Source: Erinaceus europaeus (Eukaryota; Chordata; Mammalia; Eulipotyphla; Erinaceidae). From it: 64,000 nt of DNA. A model generated the notes under the pieces. It ran no database searches. It saw only the letters and a program-made list of their open reading frames with translations, and was not told the DNA's origin. This document shows positions 22,569 to 33,700 of the stretch, in pieces. A program made the position numbers and the translations under genes. Numbering within the stretch: position 1 is the first letter of the stretch; each line of letters opens with the position of its first letter. The DNA lies in NCBI RefSeq assembly GCF_950295315.1, contig NC_080175.1, positions 81,500,066 to 81,564,065 on the forward strand, in the 5' to 3' direction.

Positions 22569-23690
22569 GGGCCTAGACCTCGAATAGATCCCTTTCTCCA
22601 TTGTTACTGGTCATCTTCATCAGGAACAACACAATAGACCCCTCTGTGGGTCCCCATATGACCTTGCCCTCAATGTGGATCAACAACGGTAGAGAATGCT
22701 CCATCCTCTGAAAGGAGGATGGACAACATACTCTATGCTACACCTGAGGAAGATGGGTGTAAAGCATAGTGTTTCAGGTATAAGAATGAACATTCTCTCC
22801 ACTGTTACTGGTCATCTCCATCAGGAATAACACAGTGGGCCCTCTTGTGGGTCCCTATTGGACCTCGCCTTCAATGTGGGTCGACAGTGGTATGGACTGC
22901 CTCATTCTCTGAGGTGAAGTTATGTCAACATACTCTACGGGTCCTGCTCTAGCTCAGACCTATAGTGATGCTGAGGTTACACAGGCTCCTGTGCTGAATA
23001 TGGCCATGACCCAGATCAAATTGATAGGGCTTACAGTTAACAATATTTATATACTTTTCACATATTTGGTAGCTATTTTCTTCACTAGTCCATCTTTCTA
23101 GTCCTACTTTCATCTCTAACATCATCTCCCCAAACAATACCTTTAGCCTACTTGCATGTTAGCTGTTGGCCTCAGGCCAAAATTAGTAAAGTCACAGGCC
23201 CCTTGGAATATGTCTAAAATAAAAACCAGCTTTTTCCAAAATAGAGACCCCAAATCACATCTGCTCTATTCTTACGATAGGTTTCTGATTATTAAAACAT
23301 TTTTTTCTGCTTTATATCTTAGTGTTTTTTTTCAGCCACCAAGTTGCAGATGTTACCATAATGCCAATCTGACTTTCCTGGGCAGATGACTTACCAATGT
23401 GTCCTGTCCTGGAACCCTAGCTCTCTAGAGCCCTGAACCACTAGGGAAAGAAAGAAACAGGCTGAAAATGTGTATCAACCTGACAATGCCTATGTCCAAT
23501 GGAGAAGCAATTATAGAAGTCAGACCATCCATCTCCTGCATCCCATAATGATCCTAGGTCCATACTCCCAGAGGGATAAAAAATAGGGAAGCATACAATG
23601 GAGGGGATGCTATTGAGGACTATGTGGAATGACCCTTTATTTTATAATCTTGCCAATCATTATTATTTCACTAATAAAATTTTAAAAAAG
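22569..23690 (+). mobile_element. Long L1 3' UTR copy of an older subfamily, sense
   Basis: The right half (23,290-23,690) is the same terminal module as at 37 kb: CAGCCACCAAGTTGCAGATG, ACTAGGGAAAGAAAGAAAC, CATACTCCCAGAGGG, poly(A). The left 700 bp (22,569-23,280) is a different upstream module, absent from the 36-kb L1 but found in part at 26,405 and 43,395. The left part holds an internal tandem repeat (separate entry). No coding sequence is attached. Confidence 0.8.
22590..22945. repeat. Internal tandem repeat of about 205 bp in an L1 3' UTR
   Basis: The block TCTCCATTGTTACTGGTCAT ... CAACATACTCTATGC (22,608-22,738) recurs as CTCTCCACTGTTACTGGTC ... CAACATACTCTACGG (about 22,797-22,940) with scattered substitutions. 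It is a two-copy tandem duplication older than the insertion's decay. Confidence 0.75.
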
Positions 23691-24013
23691 AAGGGAAATA
23701 AGACAAGGAAGATAAAGTAAGCCAATACTGTTGAGTTCCAAATTAAAGCATTGTACTGGTCCTCAAGCTTATGTTTATTTGTTCTATAACTGTTTTTTCA
23801 TTATCTCAGGTGCCTAAAAAGTATGCAATGAATGAATGAAATGATTTGATAAGTAAAGGAATTATAGTTTATAGATTAATGTGAATTGGAAGCTATAATA
23901 TTTTAACCATAAACTTACTAAAAATATTAATCAGACAGTAACATATTACAATGATCTGAAGAAGTTACACAATAAGAGAGATCCCACAAGTGAAAGTAGG
24001 TCTCAAGAAATAA
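23691..24013. other. Spacer without recognisable gene
   Basis: AT-rich sequence with no recognisable similarity. Confidence 0.5.
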
Positions 24014-24215
24014 AAGAGGTCAGTGAGGTAGAAGGCACTTATGAAATAGGGTGAGTGCCTTGTGATGCTAGAAGCTCTTGTTCAAGTGCTGGCATCTAGG
24101 GGACTGCCACAACATGGTGGATGTCCTAGCACTGTGGTGTCTGTCAGTCTGTCTGAATTAAAAAGGCTGGCCCAGGGAGTGGTGAAATCATGCATGCATG
24201 AGTCCCTAGACCCAT
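24014..24215 (+). mobile_element. Diverged tRNA-derived SINE, sense
   Basis: GAGGTCAGTGAGGTAGAAGG resembles a decayed tRNA-like head, followed by an AAGCTCTTGTTCAAGTGCTGG arm, a GTCTGTCAGTCTGTCTG body and a GCCCAGGGAGTGGTGAAATCATG part. The same GTGGTGAAATC-type segment occurs at 26,240. Confidence 0.55.
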
Positions 24216-24439
24216 TTAAAAAAACAGTGAAGAAACTGATATTTATCCTCATTGAAAACTTAATTAATATTTTCTTTCAGTGCTATGGTGCCAGCAAAAG
24301 ACAAGAGATTCCAAATTATAAGACTAAGGATTTTCCAAGTTACAGGAATGACCAACCCAATATCAGCATTTGCTTTGGTTCCCTAGGCTCCTCATTCCCA
24401 AAGAGAGAGAAATACATGGACTCATCATAGAAGTGTATA

Positions 24440-26108
24440 TTAAAAATATATTAAATATATCATCTTGTATATTAAATAGACTGCCAAAGCTTTGCTCCAG
24501 TGTGAAACATTAACTTTATTATTTGCACCAGAGAGGCACTTTCTTCATTCACAGTTGCAACCTAAACACTGTTAAACAGATAGTAACGAAGCTAACTTAC
24601 AGGATTTGCAAAAGCGTCCAAGGGCTATGCAGAATTGTCTTCCATAACGAATGTCTGAATTAGGTTTGGATAGTGAATGTTTGATTCAAAGAATCACTGC
24701 ATTCATGTACTTTTATTTATTTATTCTGCAGATCAAAATTTTACCTGTAGCATTATTATTGTTATGACATTTTCTGAACACTAGCAGGAAAGATAATTAG
24801 CTTATTGCTGCTATACCCAAGTTTGTCACAATCTATGAAGATATTTTGAAATGTTTATAGACTTCTTAAAAGAATAACATGTAAGTCAGAATTTCTGTAC
24901 TTATTTGATTACACTTCAATTTAAGGGTATTCATCTTAAATACATAGTCCTCTTTTTTTTTTTTACATAACATTCTTATGAACCAAACAACCTTAAAAAT
25001 CTTATATACTTAAAAATAGGTGTATGTTTTAAATGATACCAAAATTCATCAAAGGCCAATTATTATTCATTTCTAGTCAAAATGATTTTACTCCTACACA
25101 GTTCTCAAAGTTTACTTTAAACATAAGTGATTCCACATTTTCAAGTATATTCCCAATTAGAAATAGTAGCTATTTTATAGCCTGGAGGAGCCTCCCTAGC
25201 TGAAGTTCAATTTCTTTCTACAGAAAAATGAAAAGGTCAGATCTGCCACACGGAAATATTTTCTTTGTAAGAATATGTCAGCAATAGAAAAAGTGGCCAG
25301 TTAAAGGCTCCTGCCAGGGCAATGGCATGAAAATGAAATTATATGCTATTATCACTAGTGAATGCTTATTATACGCCTGTTTGTGAAACATGTACATAGT
25401 GGAGAGTCAGGCCTATTACCCAGTATTGTGGCTTTGGGTCCAGTCACAGGAATTTATAACCTGAATTTCAGGTTGACTTGGGTGGGCCACATGTATTAAA
25501 GTTCTCTAGATAGCCTGCATGAAATAAAGAAGTCCTCATTACATCCCCTTATCACTGTAACCTGGTGAAAGTTCCCTTAGCCACAGACCAGAGGAAGCAA
25601 GCCAATAACCCTGTCATCTTCTAAATTCACAGCATGTGGCTATAACACTTCTTTAAGGCTTCATCATTTATTTCTGTCTCCTACTGCCAGTCTGACTGTC
25701 AAATTCACAACAGGAGATAAAAACAAAAAGAACCATCAAAGAAACCCATGTACAGAACTCCTTAACTTTCAGCAGGAGGGGTAAAGAAACGAAAGTGGCT
25801 ACTTTGACATTTGCCCTCCAGCAATCATTACTAAAAGGGAACAAAACAAATGTGTGCTTGCCACTCCTCCAAATGGTCACCTTTTCCCAGCAAATGAAAT
25901 GGTTCAAGTGTCTAATAGATAAAAGGACCAACTGCTTAAAATATTTTGCTCTGAGGGATTAAGAAAATGAAATGATATGAAATATTTAAGTAGACAAAGG
26001 TCAGAGTAAATTTTCATAGATTTCAGGTCAGAGTTTTTTGTTTGTTTGTTTATATAATTTTCATTAAAAAAAATCTGTAAAGAGCAATATCAATGTGTGA
26101 CAAAATAA
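24440..26108. other. Spacer without recognisable gene
   Basis: One of the longest stretches free of recognised repeats. I see no coding similarity. A T-run at 24,951-24,964 could be a remnant of an antisense insertion. Confidence 0.5.
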
Positions 26109-26285
26109 CTCCCCTGGGAAGACGGCTTCTTTGCCATGCACACATTCCAGAGTCCACCCTCAACCCAACTTTGGGGGATATTTTAGTACTGTAGTATCTT
26201 CCCTTTTCTCCATCTCTGTTTCTGTATTTCTATCTGAAAAAGTCAGCCCAGAGCAGTGAAACTCTGGTGAGGGGGGAGGAAAAAA
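26109..26285 (+). mobile_element. Diverged tRNA-derived SINE, sense
   Basis: CCCCTGGGAAGACGGCTTCTT head-like segment, CATTCCAGAGTCCACCC arm, a CTCCATCTCTGTTTCTG body and GCCCAGAGCAGTGAAACTC end, followed by an A/G-rich tail. Confidence 0.6.
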
Positions 26286-26404
26286 AGAACAATGAAAGGA
26301 TAATATCTTCAGATTCTAATACTATTATCAAATGACTGCTTAGTTTAAAATAACACTATAGGAAATAACACATAATGAAAGAAAAATTCATTTACACAGC
26401 TCCT

Positions 26405-26640
26405 TTGCTAAATATGAATATATATAGGCCTGGGTCAGGTTGATGGGTAAACAGTTAATTTTATTCATAGGTTTTCTTCAAGTTTTGGGGCTACTCTCTG
26501 CCTTAATCCATCTTTCTAGCTCTTATCTCAACTTTGACATCATCCTCCGAGACAACATTTTTGTCCAACTCTATGTTAGCTATCAAATTCAAGCAAAAAT
26601 CACAGGCCCCTAGGAACATCATACATAACATAGACTTCCT
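26405..26640 (+). mobile_element. Fragment of the older L1 3' UTR upstream module
   Basis: AATCCATCTTTCTAGCTC, ACATCATCCTCCGAGACAAC and CACAGGCCCCTAGGAA match the left module at 23,080-23,240. The terminal module and poly(A) are absent. Confidence 0.7.
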
Positions 26641-27280
26641 TACTTCTTTCCATCCTAAGATCACTCTCATAACAAGGTGTGGAAAAAAAGTCTGTTAAAG
26701 CATAAGAAATAGTATCCAGGAGAATCTAGGAGTACCGCTTTGAATTTTGGAGGCTTCGTTACTGCCTATTTCACATAGCTGTGCAAACTGAAATGAAAAG
26801 AGAGACAACTGTTCAAGTTCAAAGGTTAAAATCCAGATTTGAATCTAGTCTGCTTCTAATGCATTTTCTTTCAAATAAAAGCCGATCTACAGAACTGGAT
26901 TATAGAAATGCTGTAAGAATTAGCATAACTTAAAGTCAAAAGAAGAGAGAAAACTGTAAAAACTAAACATACAAAAAGCCACGAGGAACATATTTCAAAT
27001 TTTAGGCCTTCCAATAATTTTAAAATAATGAGTATCTTTTACCTATATGCCAATTTAATTCATACATTAATTTATATATTATGCATTTGTGTCTTAGCCT
27101 TTTCAATATGCCATTCTATGCAGATCTATTTTATGTCAACATTTTGAGATGATTTCTGTCTACAGTTATTCTCTGGATGCTCTTAATATCTTTCTCTGGA
27201 ATTGTCATCATCTCCCAATGTCTATATGCTTAATTATATTGCCTAATATAATAATGAGCTTTCTTTATATTATTATTATT
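26641..27280. other. Spacer without recognisable gene
   Basis: No recognised gene or repeat. Confidence 0.5.
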
Positions 27281-27532
27281 TGCCTCCAGGGTTATCACTG
27301 GGCCTTGGGGCTCAGTGCCTGCACTATGTCTCCAATGCTCCTGCTGACCTTTTTTTTTTTTGGATAGAACAGAGAGAAATTGAGGGGGGAAGATGTGGAG
27401 GAGGGAGAGAGAAAGATAGATAGATACCTGCAGACCTGCTTATGAAGTGACCCTTCTGCAGGTGGTGATCCTTGTATGGTCCTTATGTATACTATGTGCA
27501 CTTAACCCTGTAAGCCAATGTCTGGCTCCCTA
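27281..27532 (-). mobile_element. tRNA-derived SINE, group A, antisense
   Basis: TGCCTCCAGGGTTATCACTGG at the left is the 3' block, then a T-run, AACAGAGAGAAATTGAGG, ACCTGCAGACCTGCTT and the head CAGACATTGGCTTACAGGG on minus. The CAACAA segment has been replaced by the T-run. Confidence 0.85.
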
Positions 27533-27629
27533 TGATAAGCTTTCTAAAGATATTAGATTAGGCGATATTTATTAGTTTCATGGATATTGTAATTGAAAAG
27601 GTCTGAACACAAATGTACTGATATTTATT

Positions 27630-27720
27630 TATTTATTCTTTATTGAGGGAATAATGGTTTAAAGTCAACAGTAAATACAATTTTGTTTTGACTAATTACT
27701 AGGCAAGTTTTGTATCTCAT
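27630..27720 (-). mobile_element. L1 3' end (older 3' UTR type), antisense
   Basis: CTTTATTGAGGGAATAATGG through GTCAACAGTAAATACAATT is the reverse image of the L1 tail at 53,280-53,330 (TGTACTTACTGTTGAATG ... ATTAATTCCCCAAT). Only the last 90 bp or so are present. Confidence 0.7.
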
Positions 27721-27746
27721 TTATAAATCTTAGACAAATAAAAATT

Positions 27747-27884
27747 AAAAATTTAAAAAAATAATTTTTTTAGCAGAGTACAGCTCAGCTTCGGCTTATG
27801 CTGGTACAGGAGTTTGTACTTGGGACTTTGGTACCTCAAGCATGAGAGTCTCTTTGCATAACCATTATGCTATCTACCTTGTCC
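27747..27884 (-). mobile_element. tRNA-derived SINE, group C, with target-site duplication
   Basis: AGCAGAGTACAGCTCAGC, a GGGACTTTGGTACCTC arm and CATGAGAGTCTCTTTGCA with ACCATTATGCTATC form a complete reversed group C unit. The 15-bp repeat AGACAAATAAAAATT (27,732-27,746; 27,885-27,899) is perfect, so this group was active as a target-primed retroposon. Confidence 0.92.
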
Positions 27885-27899
27885 AGACAAATAAAAATT

Positions 27900-28128
27900 C
27901 CTATAGCAGGTGTTCAGTGGGGAAGCAGTTACAGAAGCCAGACCTTGCACTTTCTGCATCCCATAATGACCCTGGGTCCTTTAACTCCCAGAGGGTTAAA
28001 GAATAGGACAGCTATCAAGGGAGGGAATAGGATACTGAGTTCTGGTGGTGGGGACTGTGTGGAGTTGTACTCCTCTTAGCCTATGGTTTTGTCAGTGCTT
28101 CCTTTTCATAAGTAAAAAAAAAAGAAAG
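27900..28128 (+). mobile_element. 5'-truncated L1 3'-terminal module, sense
   Basis: GTTCAGTGGGGAAGCAGTTAC, GACCCTGGGTCC, CCAGAGGGTTAAAGAATAGG, TGGTGGTGGGGACTGTG and a (A)n tail. It ends directly against the 5' end of the near-full-length L1 at 28,129. Confidence 0.87.
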
Positions 28129-29748
28129 AGGTTCCCAGAAGATGGTGGACTGAGAAGCTGCTAGTGGTTTGAGCTCTGACCACATCTTCTGGAAACGGTA
28201 GGATTTTCTGTCTTTAGTAGGCCAGTCAATAAGGGGTCCTAGCGGTTACACCAAGGAGGTGACTATAACTTAATTTGGGTTAAGAAATAGAGTAGAAAAA
28301 AAGGGAAAATAATTTTTTTCCTTTTAATTATTAAACACACCCCCTCTCCCTCCCCCCCATAACCTATCCCTGGGGACCAGCTCCTAGCAGGCTCCCCTGC
28401 TGAGCTTCTGTCTTTACCAAATTCCTATCCCACCAGGGAGTATCATTCATTCTAAGTCTATACCCTTCTGAAACCTCTGGCCTTTTTTCTTTCTAAGTAG
28501 CCAACCCCCCACCCACCTCAACCCGCATAGCCAATTAAATAATTAAAAATAAATAGATAAATAAAAACTCTTTCACTGCTCTTTTATGACTGTTCTTTTT
28601 CTTATCTTTTTCATTTCTCTCTCTCTCTTTTTTTCTTTTTCTCATTCTTGTCAACCTTTCTTCCTTAATCCTACAGCTTTCAAAGCCACAGGCCCCAGTC
28701 CGCACACGACCAAACAGTGTGCTTTTTTGAATTCACTGATACACATTTTGGAATTATTTTGGGGAAGAATTCTAACTCAGTGTGGACTCTCATTGCAAGT
28801 GTCTCTGCTCAATTTCCCTTCCACCTTTAGCCACCCCTAGAATATAAAGTGGATAGCAGATTTGCATAACTGTCTATTTCAGCTATCCTTGTCTAGTCCT
28901 GAGGTTTTTTTTTTTTTTTTCCTCTCATTCTTAACAATCAGCTGCCACTGATCACAAGGTTTGAGGTAATCTGGGACAGGGTTTTTTTCTTACCCTGCTC
29001 TATTTTATTATTAATATTATATAAAGGCATATATCTTCCCTGCCTTTAGGTTGATCAGAATTAACTCTTAGGGTATCTTTCATTGCTAGGGTAGTGGGCA
29101 TCTTATCTATTGTGGGAGGAACTTGTCTCCTTACTCCTACCTCCTCTACAGACTCTCCCCCCCTCCCTCCTCCTAGCTAATTAAAAAAATTAAATTAAAT
29201 TAAATTAAAAATAAATAAAAAACCTTTCCTTTCACTGCTCTTTAATTACAGCTCTTTTTCTTTTCCCTTTTCTCTCACCTGTCTCTTTTTTCTTTTTTTC
29301 CTTTTTTTTTTTTTATCTTTTCGTATACTTCTTACTTCCTTCTTCTTTGCCTTTCTGAATTCGTGAATTATTTTGGGGAAGAAATCTGACTCAGAGTGGA
29401 CTCTCTATGTGTGTATCTCTGCTCTAGTTCCTTTTCCCCTCTTGTTACCCCTAGAATATATAGTGGATAGTAGACTTGCATAAATGTCTATTCTTGCTAT
29501 CCCTTTTTTTTTTTTTCTCTTTCTCATTCACTGGGATTTGGTAACTATTCTTTCACGGACTGGAGAAATTGTTTGGCTAACTGGTAGTGATTAAACTGCT
29601 TCAATACTTGCTTCAGTTGCTACTGTAATTCCTGAGGTTGGTGAGTGTAATTGTCATAAAGGTATTTAGTACAGTGTTGCTTGTACTCAAGACAAAACAA
29701 CTGAGGAACAACAGAGCATAAAAAAAAAGAAACACATAAATCAAAAAA
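28129..29748 (+). promoter_or_regulatory. L1 5' UTR with internal duplication (presumed promoter)
   Basis: Non-coding, T- and C-rich leader before ORF1. By analogy with other mammalian L1s it should hold the internal RNA polymerase II promoter; I do not identify specific factor sites. A block starting TTATTTTGGGGAAGAA, with GTGGACTCTC and a CCCTAGAATATA..GTGGATAG core, occurs twice (about 28,750-28,890 and 29,370-29,500), about 620 bp apart, so the leader contains a duplicated unit. The L1 at 47,579 carries a single such block at 47,690-47,820. Confidence 0.7.
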
Positions 29749-30663
29749 ATGGGTAGATCAAAAACAAATAAAACTGCTACTCCAATGAATGAAGACAAGA
29801 GCCCAGAAGAAACTACAAATCAGCCAGAAGTAACCATAGATAAGAAAAGTATGCAAGCAATAATAAACTTATTAATCACAGAAATGAAAACAACATTGGA
29901 GCAAAGGAATGGAAGTTTTAGGGAAACAACAGTTGAGAACTCCAAGGAAAATACTAATTATCTTGAGGCAATTAGAGAACTGAAAGCTGAAATAGCTGTA
30001 ATGAAGAAAGAAGCTGAGGCAAGGGAAAGCAGACTAACAGAAGCAGAAAACAGAATCAGTCAGACAGAGGATGAGTTAGAGAAAACGAAGAAAGAGGTGA
30101 AAGAGCTTAAAAAAAGATTGAGAGACACTGAAAACAATAACAGAGACATATGGGATGATCTCAAAAGAAGTAACATTCGTATAATTGGCCTGCCAGAGGA
30201 AGAAAGAGAGGAAGGGGAAGCAAACATTCTAGAGGAAATAATAGAAGAAAACTTCCCATACCTGAATAACAGAAAGGATATCAAGATTCAAGAGGCCCAG
30301 AGAGTACCAAACAGAATCAACCCAGACTTAAAGACACCAAGACACATCATAGTCACAATGAGAAGAAGTAAGGATAAAGAAAGGCTCCTAAAGGCTGCAA
30401 GAGAGAAACAAAAAGTCACATACAAGGGAAAACCCATAAGATTATCTGCAGACTTCTACACTCAAACTCTAAAAGCCAGAAAGGAATGGCAAAATATCTA
30501 TGGAGCCCTGACTGAAAAAGGGTTTCAACCAAGGATAATATATCCTGCTAGACTTTCATTCAAACTAGATGGAGGGATCAAAACCTTCTTAGACAAACAA
30601 CAGTTAAAAGAGGCAACCATCACCAAACTGGACCTGAAAGAGGTTCTAAAAGACCTCTTATAA
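29749..30663 (+). CDS. ORF1: L1 ORF1 protein (RNA-binding chaperone of the L1 particle), intact
   Basis: Complete frame of 304 codons, ATG in an A-rich context and TAA stop. ORF1p trimerises and coats L1 RNA in the cytoplasmic particle. Residues 1-65 are a polar, lysine/glutamate-rich N-terminus. About 70-135 is a heptad-patterned coiled coil (LKAEIAVMKKEAEA onward). About 141-236 fits the RRM-like domain (NIRIIGLPEEE). About 237-304 is the C-terminal domain, with the family landmarks TPRHIIV (196-202), YKGKPIRLSADF (225-236) and YPARLSF (265-271). The length is slightly below the 338 residues of human ORF1p, mainly in the coiled coil. The copies at 39,791, 48,068 and 56,597 are decayed relatives. 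A second ATG at codon 13 corresponds to the first surviving ATG of the 48-kb copy. Confidence 0.95.
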   Translation: MGRSKTNKTATPMNEDKSPEETTNQPEVTIDKKSMQAIINLLITEMKTTLEQRNGSFRETTVENSKENTNYLEAIRELKAEIAVMKKEAEARESRLTEAENRISQTEDELEKTKKEVKELKKRLRDTENNNRDIWDDLKRSNIRIIGLPEEEREEGEANILEEIIEENFPYLNNRKDIKIQEAQRVPNRINPDLKTPRHIIVTMRRSKDKERLLKAAREKQKVTYKGKPIRLSADFYTQTLKARKEWQNIYGALTEKGFQPRIIYPARLSFKLDGGIKTFLDKQQLKEATITKLDLKEVLKDLL

Positions 30664-30727
30664 ACAAGAACATCACTATAATACTGGCAATATATCAGAG
30701 CAAACAAAAAAAAAATTTTTTTGAATA

Positions 30728-33700
30728 ATGGCACTACAATACATTAAATCCTTAATATCAATAAATGTCAATGGCTTAAACTCACCCATCAAAAGGCACA
30801 GAGTTGTGGGATGGATCAGAAAACATAATCCAACCATATGCTGCTTGCAAGAATCCCATCTGTCACAACAAGATAAACACAGACTTAAAGTGAAAGGACC
30901 TACTGTCAAGCACCTACTGAAAGAATTTCAAAAATACATCAATAGTAATACAATAATAGTGGGAGACTTCAATACCCCACTCTCACACTTAGACAGATCA
31001 ACAAAGCAGAGAACCAACAAAGATACAAGAGAATTGAATGAAGAGATTGACAGACTAGACCTCTTGGACATTTTCAGAGTCCTGCACGCCAAAAAAACTG
31101 GAATACTAGCACAGCTATATACAAGATACTGGGTACTGTACAGCAAACCATAACAAAGGGACTTTTCAAAGTTAACCCAATTAACAAATAATGTGTGGGT
31201 AATATTAACTATTGATTGTCTTTTTGAACCCTAAGACAGCAGGAACCTCACATCTTCACTATAGAGCCCCTACTTCCCCCAGTCCTGGCACCCTTGGATA
31301 GGGCTCACTTTCCCGTATGCTTCTCCCAATCCATACCAAATAATATTGCATCCGCCGATCACAACCTAACCAAAGCAACGATTGCCATCTCAACATGCTT
31401 CACCTCAGAGTGTATCCAGAGACTTCACGTGTGGAATGACAACCCTTCAGCTTCATTACTCGGGTGAGACCTTTCCTTTTATAGTACACTCTAATTTCAT
31501 CTCAGGTAGTTCACTTTCTAACAAAGTCCCATAACCTAGACATACACCAGTTTCTGTGAGAGAGAGCGTATGTGCACACGTATCCATAAACTACTGCAAA
31601 ATATATACCTGAAAGCAGGATTACACTAGAGTTTGCAGTGAGTACCTCCCCAACACTTCCTCTCCACTATTCCAATCTTGGGATCCATGTTTGTTCAACA
31701 AATTGATTGGCTTCGTATGTTAACTCTCTTTTCAATCACCAGGTTCCAGATGCCACCAGGATGCTGGCTAGGCTTCCCTGGATTGAGGACCCCACCAATG
31801 TGTCCTGGAGCTCAGCTTCCCCAGAGACACACCTGACTAGGGAAAGAGAGAGGCAGACTGGGAGTATGGACCGACCAGTCAACACCCATGTTCAGCAGGG
31901 AAGCAATTACAGAAGCCAGACCTTCTACCTTCTGCAACCCTCAACGACCCTGGGTCCATGCTCCCAGAGGGCTAGAGAATGGGAAGGCTATCATGGGAGA
32001 GGGTGGGTTATGGGGATTGGGTGGTGGGAATTGTGTGGAGTTGTACCCCTCCTACCTTATGCCTTTGTTCACTAATCCTTTCTTAAATTAAAAATTTAAA
32101 TAAAAAAAAAAAATATTCTTCTGCCAGGGGATCAATCAGGTTAGATTTCTATAGGCACATTCATGGAAAAATATGTATTTTTTCAACATACATATATAGC
32201 CATTAAAAATCACTATACCTCACAACCTAACCAAAGCAACGATTGCCATCTCAACATGCTTCACCTCAGACTCTATCCAGAGACTTCACGTGTGGAATGA
32301 CAACCCTTCAGCTTCATTACTCGGGTGAGACCTTTCCTTTTATAGTACACTCTAATTTCATCTCAGGTAGTTCACTTTCTAACAAAGTCCCATAACCTAG
32401 ACATACACCAGTTTCTGTGAGAGAGAGCGTATGTACACACGTATCCATAAACTACTGCAAAATATATACCTGAAAGCAGGATTACACTAGAGTTTGCAGT
32501 GAGTACCTCCCTAACACTTCCTCTCCACTATTCCAAACTTTGATCCATGATTACTCAACAAATTACTGGGAGTATGGACCGACCAGTCAACGCCCATGTT
32601 CAGCGGGGAAGCAATTACAGAAGCCAGACCCTCTACCTTCTGCAACCCTCAACGACCCTGGGTCCATGCTCCCAGAGGGCTAGAGAATGGGAAAGCTACC
32701 ATTGGAGGGGGTGGGTTATGGGGATTGGGTGGTGGGAATTGTGTGGAGTTGTACCCCTCCTACCTTATGCTTTTGTTCACTAATCCTTTCTTAAATAAAA
32801 AATTAAAAAAAAAACAAAAAAAAACTGGAATACACTTTCTTTTCAAATCCACATTACACATACTCAAGGATAGACCACATGTTAGGCCACAAAGACAGCA
32901 TCAATAAATTCAAGAACATTGAAATCATCCCAAGTATCTTCTATGACCACAGTGGAGTAAAACTAACATTTAACAACAAACAGACAATTATTGAAAGTCA
33001 CAGAATTTAGAAACTAAACAACATACTCCTTAAGAACCACTGGGTCAGAGATTCACTCAATCAGGAAATTCAAATGTTCCTGGAAACAAATGAAAATGAA
33101 GACACAACCTATCAAAATATTTGGGACACAGCTAAAGCAATACTGAGAGGGAAAATTATAGCCATACAATCACATATTAAACACCAAGAAGAAGCTCAAA
33201 TGAACGACCTTACTGAACACCTCAAGGACTTAGAGGAAGAGGAACAAAGGAACCCTAAAGCAACCAGAAGTACAGAAATCACTAAAGTTAGAGCAGAAAT
33301 AAACAACATCGGAAATAAAAGAACCATACAAAAGATCAATGAATCCGAATGTAGGTTCTTTGAAAGATTAAACAAAATTGACAAACCCCTAGCCAGACTC
33401 ACCAAACAAAAAAGAAAGAAGACTCAAATTAATAGAATTGTAAAAGATGGGGGAGATATCACAACTGACACCAAAGTAATCCAGAGAATCCTGCGAAACT
33501 TCTATAAAGAACTATACACCACCAAGCTAGAGAATCTGGAAGAAATGGAACAATTCCTAGAAGCATATGCCCTTCCAAAACTGAACGAAGAAGAACTACA
33601 AAATCTAAATGCACCAATCACAGACAAAGAAATAGAAACCGTTATTAAGAACCTCCCCAACAAAAAAGTCCTGGACCAGGTGGCTTCACAAATGAATTCT

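Noticed and set aside
24440..26108. Possible host exon in the repeat-free stretch
   Set aside because: No frame with convincing codon structure or flanking splice signals that I can recognise; left as unassigned spacer.
31091..32833. Two separate L1 insertions each with its own duplication
   Set aside because: I looked for a duplication around 32,217-32,817 and found none; only the outer 16-bp pair is clear, so I treat the block as one insertion.
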